A DNA stretch of 64,000 bases, taken from contig JAGLOF010000058.1 of NCBI GenBank assembly GCA_023139105.1, forward strand, positions 1 through 64,000. Reading direction: 5' to 3'. Below the pieces are notes generated by a model. The model worked only from the letters and a program-made list of their open reading frames with translations, did not search any database and was not told the origin of the DNA. Source of the DNA: a bacterium. Lineage in GTDB: Bacteria > Zhuqueibacterota > QNDG01 > JAGLOF01. The first letter of the stretch is position 1. Each line of letters begins with the position of its first letter. Of this stretch, positions 35,870 through 44,092 are shown piece after piece. Position numbers and translations under genes: made by a program.

Positions 35870-36979
35870 ATGAAAACCGTTACCCTTCTACTTATGTTGC
35901 TTGTAGCTGGATGTACCTCACAGAAATCAGATGGCCTTCAAATATCCATCATCAATGGTCTTGAAATACGAATGAATACAACAGAACCCGGGGAAGGACG
36001 ATTCGACGCCAATCTTAAAGTGGAACTCTCTATAGGTGACAACGCCACTAAAGAAAATTATATATTGGACTCCCCTAAAAATCTCCTGGTCGATGACAGC
36101 GGCAATATGTATTATCTGGAGTGGAAGAGTGCCCGGATCAAAAGTTACAGCCCGGGAGGACGATTCCTGCGCCAGGTGGCTGCAAAAGGCCAGGGCCCCG
36201 GTGAGCTGGATACACCCGCTTATCTGGCCTGGACTCCTGATGGCCATATTGCCATCCTTGATGGACGCAATCTGCGCATCACAATCATTGACACTTTAGG
36301 GAAATACATTTGCGACCATCGTGTTCAAGGATATAAGGAGAATTTACAGATAGATCCTCTGGGCGGCTTCTGGTACGCTTGCGACAAGATTCCGGCAGAT
36401 TATGAGATGACGGGCAATTTTACCATTGTCACGTACGATCGTTTTATCGCCAGAAAAAACAAATTGGGTGAAGACCCCACAATTTTTGGCCCCTTTATCG
36501 GTTCCCGCCACATGATGAAAGCTTCCCCTGGTGGAGGCATAATTACCATGGGCGCAAGAAACTGGCCCACAACCACCTGGTTAATTGGAGCACAGGGACA
36601 ATTCATCAGTGGATACAATGCCGATTACATGTTGACCGTCCATGACAGTACAGGCATTCCCTTATACGCTTTTGGAAGACACTATTTACAGACTTCCAAC
36701 CCCAACAGTGATAAAATGGGACAGACCGAGTGGCTGCCGGCTTTTTATGACAAAATGATATTTGATAAAGATGGGCATTTATGGCTGAGAATCTATACCG
36801 ATGATGAAACGACGTATGTATATGATGTCTTCTCATTAAAAGGGCATTACCTCAGGCAGGTATTTGCCAATGAACCCATACATTTGTTTCACAACGGCAG
36901 TGTCTATGGTATCACACGCAATAACGAAGATGAGCCTATCATCCGTCGCTATAAAATGAGCATGCTCCCCAGGGAATAA
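35870..36979 (+). CDS. Lipoprotein of the 6-bladed beta-propeller family
   Basis: About 369 residues. TVTLLLMLLVAGCTSQK is a lipoprotein signal with lipobox VAGC. The mature region resembles the FCB-type six-bladed propeller: NLLVDDSGNMYYLEWKSARI, QVAAKGQGPGELDTPAYLAW, GHIAILDGRNLRITIID, FDKDGHLWLRIYTDDE. Such propellers act as surface binding modules, often near glycan uptake loci. Codon use is richer in G/C than most cassette cargo, suggesting a recent backbone origin. The start is ATG 35870 behind GGAGAA; the stop runs into the following attC-like site (GGGAATAACGAATAAGG). Confidence 0.78.
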   Translation: MKTVTLLLMLLVAGCTSQKSDGLQISIINGLEIRMNTTEPGEGRFDANLKVELSIGDNATKENYILDSPKNLLVDDSGNMYYLEWKSARIKSYSPGGRFLRQVAAKGQGPGELDTPAYLAWTPDGHIAILDGRNLRITIIDTLGKYICDHRVQGYKENLQIDPLGGFWYACDKIPADYEMTGNFTIVTYDRFIARKNKLGEDPTIFGPFIGSRHMMKASPGGGIITMGARNWPTTTWLIGAQGQFISGYNADYMLTVHDSTGIPLYAFGRHYLQTSNPNSDKMGQTEWLPAFYDKMIFDKDGHLWLRIYTDDETTYVYDVFSLKGHYLRQVFANEPIHLFHNGSVYGITRNNEDEPIIRRYKMSMLPRE

Positions 36980-37224
36980 CGAATAAGGTTTGCACTCGAC
37001 CTACGGCCCTGCGGCAAATCGGGACGTGAGTAGGATGCTGAAATATCATACATTCCGCAACCTGAAATAATCGGATATTGGGCATAAGGAATATTCTTGT
37101 ACGAAGCGAGCAATAATGAGGAGCCTTGTGCGGGAACGTTGCACTCAGGGATCTGGGAGGGGACGGTCGGGTACGTTGGCCGTTCTACCTTGATTGTGGT
37201 TAGAAATAAATAATGTTGTGTGTA
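36971..37224 (+). repeat. attC-like site with long module
   Basis: AGGGAATAACGAATAAGGTT, CCTACGGCCCTGCGGCAAAT, AGGATGCTGAAATATCATAC, AATCGGATATTGGGCATAAG, TTGTGCGGGAACGTTGCAC, ends TTGATTGTGGTTAGAAATAA and GTTGTGTGTA. The last string complements the end of the next unit (TTACACATAAC) at 9 of 11 positions. Confidence 0.65.
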
Positions 37225-37307
37225 TTGAAAAAATGTTTAATTTAAAGGTGACAGCATATCATGAGTACATTTAAAATTTGAATTAAGATTGATGCAAGGA
37301 TAAATAA

Positions 37308-38333
37308 ATGTCTAAAATAAGAAAATATGCAAAATCAGATTTTTTTGACAAAGTAGCTGAAACTTTAAAAAATGCTCGAATCAGTGTTGTTCAAACCGTT
37401 AATAAAACAATGGTTTATACATATTTTGAAATTGGTAGAATAATTGTAGAGGAACAGCAAGATGGTAAAGAACGAGCAGCATACGGTAAGAATATTATTC
37501 ATGAACTTTCGAAACGCCTTACTTCAGAGTTTGGCAAGGGCTTTTCGGTTGATAATTTAGAGAACATGCGGAAATTTTATCTTGCGTATTCAATTTCCGA
37601 GACAGGGTCTCGGAAATTGGGTGGCAATGAATTTCAGCTTAGTTGGTCACATTATATAAAACTCATTAGAATTGCGGACCTTAAGGAAAGAAAATTTTAT
37701 GAAATTGAAGCAATCCAAAATAATTGGAGTTTGCGGGAGCTTAGAAGACAATATGACAGTGCATTGTATCAAAGATTGGTCCTCAGTAGAGATAAGAAAG
37801 GGATTAAGGAATTATCCGAAAAAGGGCAATTGATAGAAAAACCAAAGGATTCATTGAAAGATCCATACATATTGGAATTTATAGGACTGCCTGAAAAAAG
37901 GAAATATTCAGAATCCCAATTTGAACAAAGACTTATTGATAAACTTGAACATTTTTTATTGGAATTGGGTAAAGGATTTACTTTTGTTGCACGGCAGAAA
38001 CGGATAACTATCGATGATAAACATTTCAGAATTGATTTAGTATTTTACAACAGAATTCTTAAATCGTTTGTGATTATTGATCTGAAAATTGGAGAATTAA
38101 AGCATCAGGATATTGGGCAAATACAAATGTATGTGAACTATTATGATAGATTTGTAAAGTTGGATGATGAAAATAAAACGATAGGAATAATTCTTTGCCA
38201 AGATAAAAGCGAAACATTGGTAGAAATTACTTTGCCTGAAGAGAATGAACAAATTTTTGCCAGTAAATACCAGACTGTTTTGCCAAGTAAACAGGAATTG
38301 AAGCGATTAATTGAAAATAAGGAATATGAATGA
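37308..38333 (+). CDS. YhcG/DUF1016-type PDDEXK nuclease
   Basis: 341 residues. The N-terminal DUF1016 part has ISVVQTVNKTMVYTYFEIGR, YGKNIIHELSKRLTSEFGKG, and FSVDNLENMRKFYLAYS. The C-terminal nuclease core shows FRIDLVFYNRILKSFVIIDLKIGEL, with Asp and Asp-x-Lys at the PD-(D/E)xK positions, followed by GQIQMYVNYYDRFVK and IGIILCQDKSE. These proteins are predicted nucleases common in mobile DNA and defence-related cargo; the target is unknown. TGCAAGGATAAATAA precedes ATG 37308. Single-gene cassette. Confidence 0.88.
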   Translation: MSKIRKYAKSDFFDKVAETLKNARISVVQTVNKTMVYTYFEIGRIIVEEQQDGKERAAYGKNIIHELSKRLTSEFGKGFSVDNLENMRKFYLAYSISETGSRKLGGNEFQLSWSHYIKLIRIADLKERKFYEIEAIQNNWSLRELRRQYDSALYQRLVLSRDKKGIKELSEKGQLIEKPKDSLKDPYILEFIGLPEKRKYSESQFEQRLIDKLEHFLLELGKGFTFVARQKRITIDDKHFRIDLVFYNRILKSFVIIDLKIGELKHQDIGQIQMYVNYYDRFVKLDDENKTIGIILCQDKSETLVEITLPEENEQIFASKYQTVLPSKQELKRLIENKEYE

Positions 38334-38364
38334 TTTATGACTATATTTTAATTCTAAAAGTGAT

Positions 38365-38605
38365 TTACACATAACTAATAAGATTCACCCTCACAACCTA
38401 CGGCCTTGCGGCAAATCAGGACGTGGAGTGTGGACGGAAAGGTTTTAATGAGATGCTGAAGTATCAACTCCATCCCGCAACCCAGAATAATCGGATATTG
38501 GGTTTAAGGAATGATCTTGTACGAAGTGAGCAATGCTGAGGAGCCTTGTGCGGGAACATCCCACGCAGTGATCTGCGAGTGGTAGTCCTACCTTGATTAA
38601 GGCAT
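38365..38605 (+). repeat. attC-like site with long module
   Basis: TTACACATAACTAATAAGAT, CTACGGCCTTGCGGCAAATC, GGAAAGGTTTTAATGAGATG, AATAATCGGATATTGGGTTT, TTGTGCGGGAACATC, ends GTCCTACCTTGATTAAGGCA. Confidence 0.65.
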
Positions 38606-38623
38606 AAATTATAGGGGTAATAT

Positions 38624-39493
38624 GTGAAGCAATCATTTTTGTTGATTTGTGCCTGTTTATGCCTTGCTGCATTGGGATGCGATATATGTAATATGTCAAA
38701 CAATAATGATGAAGTGATTTCGTATGTAGATATTCCAATTCGCATGCTAAATAATGGTGTGATTTCCAAGATAACAGGTTTTAACTATGTTTATTCTTTA
38801 GATGATACTGTTTCTGGCCAAATGTTATTGATTAATAAAAATGATACAGCTGGTTTCCATTTATATGTAGGTAATAGTCCGCCAATATACTTTTGGAATG
38901 TATTCAATACTTTAGGAGAAAGATGTTATTCTTCTTGCGGTGACGTGGGGTGTTCTGTTTATAATAAAACATTGTTACCCGGAGATTCTTTAGAACGCTC
39001 AATCGTTTGGAATCAAAATCATATGCAAGGATTTAAAGTTTTTTCAGGTATTTACAAAATTGAAGGAAATTATATTGGTAATACTGCTTTTTGGTATACG
39101 GATTTAGTGAAATGGATAAAAATAAACGAATTGGGCAATCCATTGAGTACTGGTACAAATAGAGATTATGAGGCAGTTGATTCATTGAAAGTTGATTTTT
39201 TAATACGAAATCGAATATCTAATAATTATACATTGAATTTTTCTGAGAATAGTTTTTTTTACTGTATGTTTGTTTCCGGAACGGATACTCTCGTTTATAA
39301 AAAAATAAATATGTTTTCAATGTTTGGAACAGATTTGGAAATTAAAGCAAAGTCAGATATGCTATTTTTTTCTTTGGCAATACCCAATGAAGCTAGAGAA
39401 TTAAAGGATTTTCAGAAGCGTTTTAATGTTTTGTTTTTACTGAATTGTGTTGGTAAACAAATTAAGGAATCAAGATCTTGTTATTTAAGGTAG
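38624..39493 (+). CDS. Putative lipoprotein, unknown function
   Basis: 289 residues, GTG start behind AGGGGTAAT. KQSFLLICACLCLAALGCDI carries a lipobox (LAALGC). The mature part is beta-rich (FNYVYSLDDTVSGQMLLINK, FHLYVGNSPPIYFWNVFN) with a cysteine cluster (CYSSCGDVGC). It looks like two immunoglobulin-like or beta-sandwich domains, since similar strand patterns occur twice (from ~60 and ~190), but no family is recognised. AT-rich like its neighbours. Confidence 0.65.
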   Translation: MKQSFLLICACLCLAALGCDICNMSNNNDEVISYVDIPIRMLNNGVISKITGFNYVYSLDDTVSGQMLLINKNDTAGFHLYVGNSPPIYFWNVFNTLGERCYSSCGDVGCSVYNKTLLPGDSLERSIVWNQNHMQGFKVFSGIYKIEGNYIGNTAFWYTDLVKWIKINELGNPLSTGTNRDYEAVDSLKVDFLIRNRISNNYTLNFSENSFFYCMFVSGTDTLVYKKINMFSMFGTDLEIKAKSDMLFFSLAIPNEARELKDFQKRFNVLFLLNCVGKQIKESRSCYLR

Positions 39494-39500
39494 TTAAAAA

Positions 39501-39580
39501 GCTTTTAACAAATAAGATTCACCCTCAACCAACGGCCCTGCGGCAAATCGGGACGTGGAGCATGGCCGATTGTTTATTTG
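39501..39580 (+). repeat. attC-like site (left half)
   Basis: CTTTTAACAAATAAGATTCA, CAACCAACGGCCCTGCGGCA, AATCGGGACGTGGAGCATGG. The right part is not recognisable; 39580-39770 shows no gene. Confidence 0.6.
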
Positions 39581-39772
39581 GGAAAATATGAGTGAAAGAT
39601 TAAATGTCCATACCGAAAGGGCGGTTTCGTTAACCGAATTTTATCTGTCATTGAGCTTTTAGAAACGTCTGGTATCAACATTTAAGAATGATTTTTGGCA
39701 GTATGTTAATAATCATGTGGCTTAATTGGCTCAACGAAAGATAAAATCCTTAAAGTTATACAGTAAAGGAGG

Positions 39773-39994
39773 TTACTGTTTCCAAGAAATTGTGGGCTTC
39801 AAATGATGTTCAGCACAATCTCTAAGAAACATATTAATTAATTTTTGATATGGAATGTCGGTTTCTAATGCCAATGCTTTGAAATAATTAATTGTTTCAT
39901 TTTCGATGCGAATAGTAATTTGTTTTTTTAATTTTTTAGCATAGGGATTTTGGATTGATTTTGAAAAATCATATTCGTTTCTCATTTTGATCAC
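39773..39994 (-). CDS. BrnA/CopG-type antitoxin
   Basis: 73 residues. KKLKKQITIRIENETINYFKALALETDIPYQKLINMFL is a ribbon-helix-helix DNA-binding fold of the BrnA antitoxin type. It follows the toxin with 4 bp overlap (toxin first, as in brnTA). It should bind the toxin and repress the operon. The pair is on the minus strand, against the direction of the array. Confidence 0.8.
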   Translation of the reverse strand: MIKMRNEYDFSKSIQNPYAKKLKKQITIRIENETINYFKALALETDIPYQKLINMFLRDCAEHHLKPTISWKQ

Positions 39995-40278
39995 CTTGAA
40001 AAGTAATACTTAGATTCATTTTTAGTTGCTTTACGAGCTGATATAATGCGAATAATATGATCATCATCCCGATAAGCATGAACAACGACCAGTAATTTTA
40101 AATGACTACTGTGCCCTAATAAGATAAATCGGTCTTCCTGTTCTGAATGATCTGGATCGTGCATAAGTCTTGCCTTATCATCATAAAAAACAGTTTTGGC
40201 CTCTGCAAATGAAACATGATGTTTTTGTTGATTAGCTGTGTTCTTTTGCTGGTCCCATGTGAAAGATATGTTGCTCAT
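39991..40278 (-). CDS. BrnT-family toxin
   Basis: About 95 residues from the ATG at 40278, where family similarity begins. FTWDQQKNTANQQKHHVSFA is the BrnT signature (W-D-x-x-K-n-x-x-N-x-x-K-H-g-v-s-F), followed by AKTVFYDD, EDRFILLGHSSHLKLLVVVH and IRIISARKATKNESKYY. BrnT is a RelE-like ribonuclease that slows translation. The genes read leftward, so transcription must come from their own promoter near 40.3 kb. An upstream in-frame ATG at 40326 exists but lies outside the family length. Confidence 0.85.
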   Translation of the reverse strand: MSNISFTWDQQKNTANQQKHHVSFAEAKTVFYDDKARLMHDPDHSEQEDRFILLGHSSHLKLLVVVHAYRDDDHIIRIISARKATKNESKYYFSR

Positions 40279-40389
40279 ATGGTCAATATAATTATATGAA
40301 CAATACAAAACAAGGGGATTGTACATAAAACTGAGAAAATATCAAATTATTGACTGATAGTAAATAGGAATTAGTTTTGTACGGTGTCA

Positions 40390-40572
40390 AAGTCATAACG
40401 AATAAGATTCACCCTCGACCTACGGCCCTGCGGCAAATCGGGACGTGGACCAGGCCAGTGAAGGAGCAGGGATTATATTGCATTTTCCATAAAATGAGTA
40501 TCTGGCCGGAAGAGATCAAAAAGAGAATTATATATTCATACAACTCACAAAACGCAGAACTCGTTATGTTGC
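40390..40572 (+). repeat. attC-like site with CATAAAATGAG module
   Basis: AAGTCATAACGAATAAGATT, CTACGGCCCTGCGGCAAATC, CATTTTCCATAAAATGAGTA, CTGGCCGGAAGAGATC, ends CTCACAAAACGCAGAACTCG and TTATGTTGC. The start GTTATGTTGCT complements the end AGCAGCATCAT of the next unit at 8 of 11 positions. Confidence 0.7.
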
Positions 40573-40606
40573 TAAAAAAAAGTTACTTGCATCTTTAGAT
40601 GTGCAT

Positions 40607-40628
40607 GTTTACATTTAGAAGTGTAAAC
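40607..40628. promoter_or_regulatory. Likely operator of the Phd/VapC pair
   Basis: GTTTACA-TTTAGAAG-TGTAAAC, a 7-bp perfect inverted repeat 20 bp before the antitoxin ATG. A second degenerate half (CATCTTTAGATG) lies just upstream. Fits autoregulation. Confidence 0.55.
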
Positions 40629-40647
40629 TGTGTATTGGAGGTGTATT

Positions 40648-40887
40648 ATGAAAGCAACAGCAAAGGATTTAAGATTTCATTCAAAGGAATTGTTGGATAC
40701 AGTTTCAAGAGGAGAAGAAGTAGTCATTACATTCCGTGGTAAACCCCAAGCAAAATTGATCCCTATTGAATATGAAAAAGATGAAGAAATACTATCTTCT
40801 AATTTATTTGGAATTTGGAAAGATAATACAGATATGGAAGACGTCCCCAATTATGTCAGAAAAATGAGGAAGGGGCGTTTTCAATGA
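40648..40887 (+). CDS. Phd/YefM-family antitoxin
   Basis: 79 residues. KATAKDLRFHSKELLDTVSR and GEEVVITFRGKPQAKLIPIE form the Phd fold; the C-terminal part should contact the toxin. GGAGGTG precedes ATG 40648. Its end overlaps the toxin start by 4 bp. Confidence 0.85.
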   Translation: MKATAKDLRFHSKELLDTVSRGEEVVITFRGKPQAKLIPIEYEKDEEILSSNLFGIWKDNTDMEDVPNYVRKMRKGRFQ

Positions 40888-41261
40888 TTATTGACACTGA
40901 TGTATTAATTTGGTACATGCGTGGTAATGAAAAAGCGTATGACATTATAGAAAGTATTCCATCATTCTATCTATCAGTTATTTCATACATGGAATTAGTC
41001 CAGGGTATGAGGAATAAAACAGAATTAAATGAGCTCAGAAAAGCATTGAGAATATGGAATGCAAAAATACTATACGTAACAGAAGATATTTCTTCCAAAG
41101 CCATGTTTTATATGGAAAGACACTATCTCAGTCACTCTCTTGAAATAGCTGATTCTTTGATTGCTGCAACATCAATCACAAATGCTCTTACTCTGCTAAC
41201 TGGAAATGATAAACATTACAAAGTAATTTCTGATCTTGATCTTCAAATATTCAGGCCATAA
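40884..41261 (+). CDS. VapC-like PIN-domain toxin
   Basis: 125 residues. The PIN active-site acids are recognisable: Asp in MIIDTDVLIWYMRG, Glu in SVISYMELVQG, Asp in LEIADSLIAATSI, and Asp in LLTGNDKHYKVI. VapC toxins cleave tRNA or rRNA using Mg2+. The Phd-type antitoxin directly upstream overlaps by ATGA. The cassette ends within the next attC-like site 6 bp later. Confidence 0.88.
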   Translation: MIIDTDVLIWYMRGNEKAYDIIESIPSFYLSVISYMELVQGMRNKTELNELRKALRIWNAKILYVTEDISSKAMFYMERHYLSHSLEIADSLIAATSITNALTLLTGNDKHYKVISDLDLQIFRP

Positions 41262-41267
41262 AAAAAA

Positions 41268-41470
41268 TAGCAGCATCATCCGCGTTTGTTGGCGGGTATG
41301 CCAGGCCCGGTTGTACGATGTGGGCCAGTTCGGCTTGCGACCGCTTCACCGTCAACGACGCATACGTTCGTGTCTAGTTAATTGCCGGCATTGTAAAACA
41401 TTTTCATTGTGGCCGTCCGATTAAAACCGACGTGGGCGCGCAGTAGAAGCGCAGAACTCGTTATTCAGCC
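41268..41470 (+). repeat. attC-like site, GC-rich type
   Basis: AGCAGCATCATCCGCGTTTG, GGCCCGGTTGTACGATGTGG, TAGTTAATTGCCGGCATTGT, CATTTTCATTGTGGCCGTCC, ends AGTAGAAGCGCAGAACTCGT and TATTCAGCC. Second copy of the type at 25001. Confidence 0.7.
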
Positions 41471-41545
41471 AAAAAATACCTTGTGCTGGGCTTGATTTGT
41501 ACCTTAATTTAGGTTGTGATTAAAACCCAAAAAGGAGCTAATGAA

Positions 41546-41839
41546 ATGAAAAAATTCTGTGTAGCATCCGATATTATTCCAGTTGGAGAGTTTAAAACTG
41601 GAATTGCCAAGTATTTGAAAAATATTCAGGAAACTGACCATCCTGTAATTATAACACAAAATGGCCGTCCTGCAGGAGTACTACTTTCACCAAATGAATA
41701 TGATAATTTAATTCATAGTAAGATATTTGTTGATTCAGTCAATCGAGGATTATCAGATGTCGAATCTGGTAACACATTTTCTACAGAAGAAGTAAAATCC
41801 AAACTAAATATATTGAGAGCCTCGCGGAGGCAAAAATGA
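41546..41839 (+). CDS. Phd/YefM-family antitoxin
   Basis: 97 residues. PVGEFKTGIAKYLKNIQETD and HPVIITQNGRPAGVLLSPNE are the Phd/YefM DNA-binding fold. AAAGGAGC precedes the start; ATG 41546 is in frame while the ATG at 41541 is not. It overlaps the ParE-type toxin by 4 bp. Confidence 0.88.
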   Translation: MKKFCVASDIIPVGEFKTGIAKYLKNIQETDHPVIITQNGRPAGVLLSPNEYDNLIHSKIFVDSVNRGLSDVESGNTFSTEEVKSKLNILRASRRQK

Positions 41840-42138
41840 AGTTAATTTGGACAGAAGAATCTCTGAACAAATTAATTGAGATAGAAGAATTTATTGCAGA
41901 AGATAATCCAATTATTGCTATCGAGTTTGTTGAATTTTTAATTGATTGTGCTGAAGAAATTGCAAACAATCCTAATAGAGGTCGCGCGATACCCGAATTC
42001 GGCAACCCAAAAATAAGAGAACTTATTCAAAAGAATTATCGAATTATTTATCAAGTAACTTCAGGTCAAATTGAGATCTTAACTGTATTTGAAGCACACC
42101 GGTTAATTCGGCGTAGTGAAATTATAAAAAATGGCTGA
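41836..42138 (+). CDS. ParE/RelE-family toxin
   Basis: 100 residues. KLIWTEESLNKLIEIEEFIA, NPIIAIEFVEFLIDCAEEIA, PNRGRAIPEFGNPKIRELI, NYRIIYQVTSGQIEILTVFE follow the ParE pattern including RxIPE and R-hydrophobic-Y segment. ParE toxins inhibit DNA gyrase. The cassette is framed by exact 12-bp complements (41459-41470 and 42133-42144), and the stop codon TGA overlaps the second (GGCTGAATAACG). Confidence 0.9.
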   Translation: MKLIWTEESLNKLIEIEEFIAEDNPIIAIEFVEFLIDCAEEIANNPNRGRAIPEFGNPKIRELIQKNYRIIYQVTSGQIEILTVFEAHRLIRRSEIIKNG

Positions 42139-42240
42139 ATAACGAATAAGCTTCACCCTCGACCAACGTTGCAGTGCACGGAATTGGATAATTGATGATG
42201 ATAATATCATTCGTATTGACAAAGAGATGATAACGTAATT
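42133..42240 (+). repeat. attC-like site
   Basis: GGCTGAATAACGAATAAGCT, CACCCTCGACCAACGTTGCA; the centre is diverged and the right end is not clear. The region up to 42406 holds the REP-like hairpin and no gene. Confidence 0.6.
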
Positions 42241-42301
42241 AGGGCATAGCTCCAGAGCGATTGAAGTTGGTAGGTAGTTGGACGTAGAGCGTCCTTAAAG
42301 A

Positions 42302-42344
42302 ACATTCCCACGGATGTAATGCCCTTTGGGTAGGCCGTAGGAAC
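42302..42344 (+). repeat. REP-like hairpin, forward copy
   Basis: ATTCCCACGG...CCGTAGGAAC arms enclose GCCCTTTGGG. Inverted relative of 23567-23607. Confidence 0.6.
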
Positions 42345-42406
42345 GAGATAAATAAAGGGAAAATAAATATGTTGCCAAAAGGCACACAAAGTAGTACATT
42401 TATTAC

Positions 42407-42697
42407 ATGAAATATTTTGATTGGAATACTTTAAAGAATGATTCCCTAAAAGAATCAAGAGGTATATGTTTTGAAAATGTCGTATATGCAATTGAACATG
42501 GTTTTTTACTTGATACGATTGAACATCCAAATAAAGAAAAATATTCAAATCAATTTATATTTATAGTTGAAATTGATAATTATTCATATGTTGTTCCATT
42601 TGTGAAAAATGATGAAACGTTTTTTCTTAAAACAATTATACCAAGTAGAAAAATGACAAAAAAGTATTTAGGAGACATTAAGAATGAATCTAAATAA
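42407..42697 (+). CDS. Toxin-like protein of a type II pair
   Basis: 96 residues. KYFDWNTLKNDSLKESRGI, CFENVVYAIEHGFLLDTIEH, IVEIDNYSYVVPFVKNDETF, FLKTIIPSRKMTKKYLG resemble a RelE/BrnT-like toxin group (W-x-x-x-K-N-x-x-L...RGI-s-F-e-d-V). The downstream partner overlaps by 14 bp. No strong ribosome site is visible before ATG 42407. The identity as toxin is by similarity and pairing only. Confidence 0.75.
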   Translation: MKYFDWNTLKNDSLKESRGICFENVVYAIEHGFLLDTIEHPNKEKYSNQFIFIVEIDNYSYVVPFVKNDETFFLKTIIPSRKMTKKYLGDIKNESK

Positions 42698-42965
42698 AGA
42701 GGAAAAAGAACTGCTCGATTCTGTAGAAAGGGGCGAGTGGAAAACAATACCTGATTTCGAACGGGAAAAAGAGCGATTTCAAGAAATTGCAAGAAATACC
42801 CATAAAAAAAATAAAAGAGTGAATATTCGAATTTCTGAGAAAGATCTGATAAATATACAAAGAAAGGCATTGGAAGAAGGGCTGCCATATCAAACATATA
42901 TGTCTAGTATATTGCATAAATTTATTGGTGGTAAATTAATTGAGAAACCAATCGGTATATCCTAA
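42684..42965 (+). CDS. Antitoxin-like protein (CopG/BrnA-type RHH)
   Basis: 93 residues. ERGEWKTIPDFEREKERFQE at the start is a common antitoxin leader; KKNKRVNIRISEKDLINIQR and LEEGLPYQTYMSSILHKFI form a ribbon-helix-helix. It overlaps the toxin-like gene by 14 bp and ends 6 bp before the next attC-like site. Confidence 0.82.
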   Translation: MNLNKEEKELLDSVERGEWKTIPDFEREKERFQEIARNTHKKNKRVNIRISEKDLINIQRKALEEGLPYQTYMSSILHKFIGGKLIEKPIGIS

Positions 42966-42970
42966 GCAAA

Positions 42971-43225
42971 AACACCACTAACGAATAAGTTTCACCCTCG
43001 ACCTACGGCCCTGCGGCAAATCGGGCCGTGGAGTGTGGCCGGAAAGGTTTTAATGAGATGCTGAAGTATCAACTCCATCCCGCAACCCAAAATAATCGGA
43101 TATTGGGATTAGAGAATGTTCTTGTACGATGCGAGCAATAATGAAGAGCCTTGTGCGGGAACGTCGCGCGCAGGGATCAGAGAGGGGGCTGCCGGGTACG
43201 TTGGCCGTTCTACCTCAATTACATT
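42971..43225 (+). repeat. attC-like site with long module
   Basis: AACACCACTAACGAATAAGT, CTACGGCCCTGCGGCAAATC, GGAAAGGTTTTAATGAGATG, AATAATCGGATATTGGGATT, TTGTGCGGGAACGTCGC, ends TTGGCCGTTCTACCTCAATT. Confidence 0.65.
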
Positions 43226-43240
43226 TAAGAAGGGTAATAT

Positions 43241-43878
43241 ATGAGACTGTTTAGTTACTTATCAATTTTAATTCTAATTCTGTCCTGCTCCAGTGAACAC
43301 AAGTCTTAGTCTTGGATGAAAAGTTTAAATCAAAAACATTAACGAATGAAGTTTTTTGTTTATGTCCTCACACAGGTGAGTATACAATATCCGAAACAGA
43401 AATTACTCACTATAGATTCCCAGCGGCGAATCAATTTATAAGTATTTTTTGTGATGAATTTTTGAAAGCCTACCCTGACAATTATTTAATAGTGCCAACT
43501 GACGTAGAGAGATTTTTTCCAGACATAGAAATAGAAATGCTTGATCATCGCGATTGTTTTAATAATATGACTCCAGAAGATTCTCTTTTTTTCCAGAAAA
43601 TCCGTACTACTATAAATGCAGATTATTTTATTTATTTTGAACGGCTAGGTTTTGGTGCATCTGATGGATCTATGCCAGGTAGTACGATTATGACTTCAAA
43701 ACAATCTCAAATGATAACCCAAATCTGGGATATAAATAATAAAAAGCTTGTTGCTCGTATTATTAGCAAAGGGGATGATGCTGATATTGCCGGACTACTA
43801 AAAGATCGGTCCACTCGTAATGCCGTAGCTCGAGCAGTAAAAAATTTATTAAAGCAATTCCCTCCAAAATCAAATTAA
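43241..43878 (+). pseudogene. Frameshifted lipoprotein gene
   Basis: ATG 43241, behind AAGAAGGGTAATAT, encodes LFSYLSILILILSCSSEHKS and stops at TAG 43307. A 188-codon frame (TTG 43312 to 43878) continues in another phase with no ribosome site, and no start upstream in its own phase past a TGA at 43294. A +1 or -2 change near 43305 would join the two into one lipoprotein. The mature sequence (YRFPAANQFISIFCDEFLKA, NADYFIYFERLGFGASDGS) has a pattern seen in small periplasmic lipoproteins of unknown function. Either a genuine lesion or a sequencing error. Confidence 0.62.
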
Positions 43879-43883
43879 AAGAA

Positions 43884-44082
43884 ATGTATAGCCCGTGTTT
43901 GCTGGCGGACATGCCCGGCCCGGCGGTTCGGTGTGAGCCAGTTCGGCTTGCGACAGCTTCCACCGTCAACGACGCATACGATCGTGCCGGGTTAATTGCC
44001 GGTGTTGCAAAACATTTTCATTGTGGCCGTCTGATTAAAACCGACGTGGGCGCGCCACAGAAACACAAAATTGTTATGTGTC
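43884..44082 (+). repeat. attC-like site, GC-rich type
   Basis: ATGTATAGCCCGTGTTTGCT, GGCCCGGCGGTTCGGTGTGA, GGGTTAATTGCCGGTGTTGC, CATTTTCATTGTGGCCGTCT, ends GCCACAGAAACACAAAATTG and TTATGTGTC. GTTATGTGTC matches the complement of the next unit's end (TACACATAAC) at 9 of 10 positions. Confidence 0.7.
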
Positions 44083-44092
44083 AGAGTGCCCC

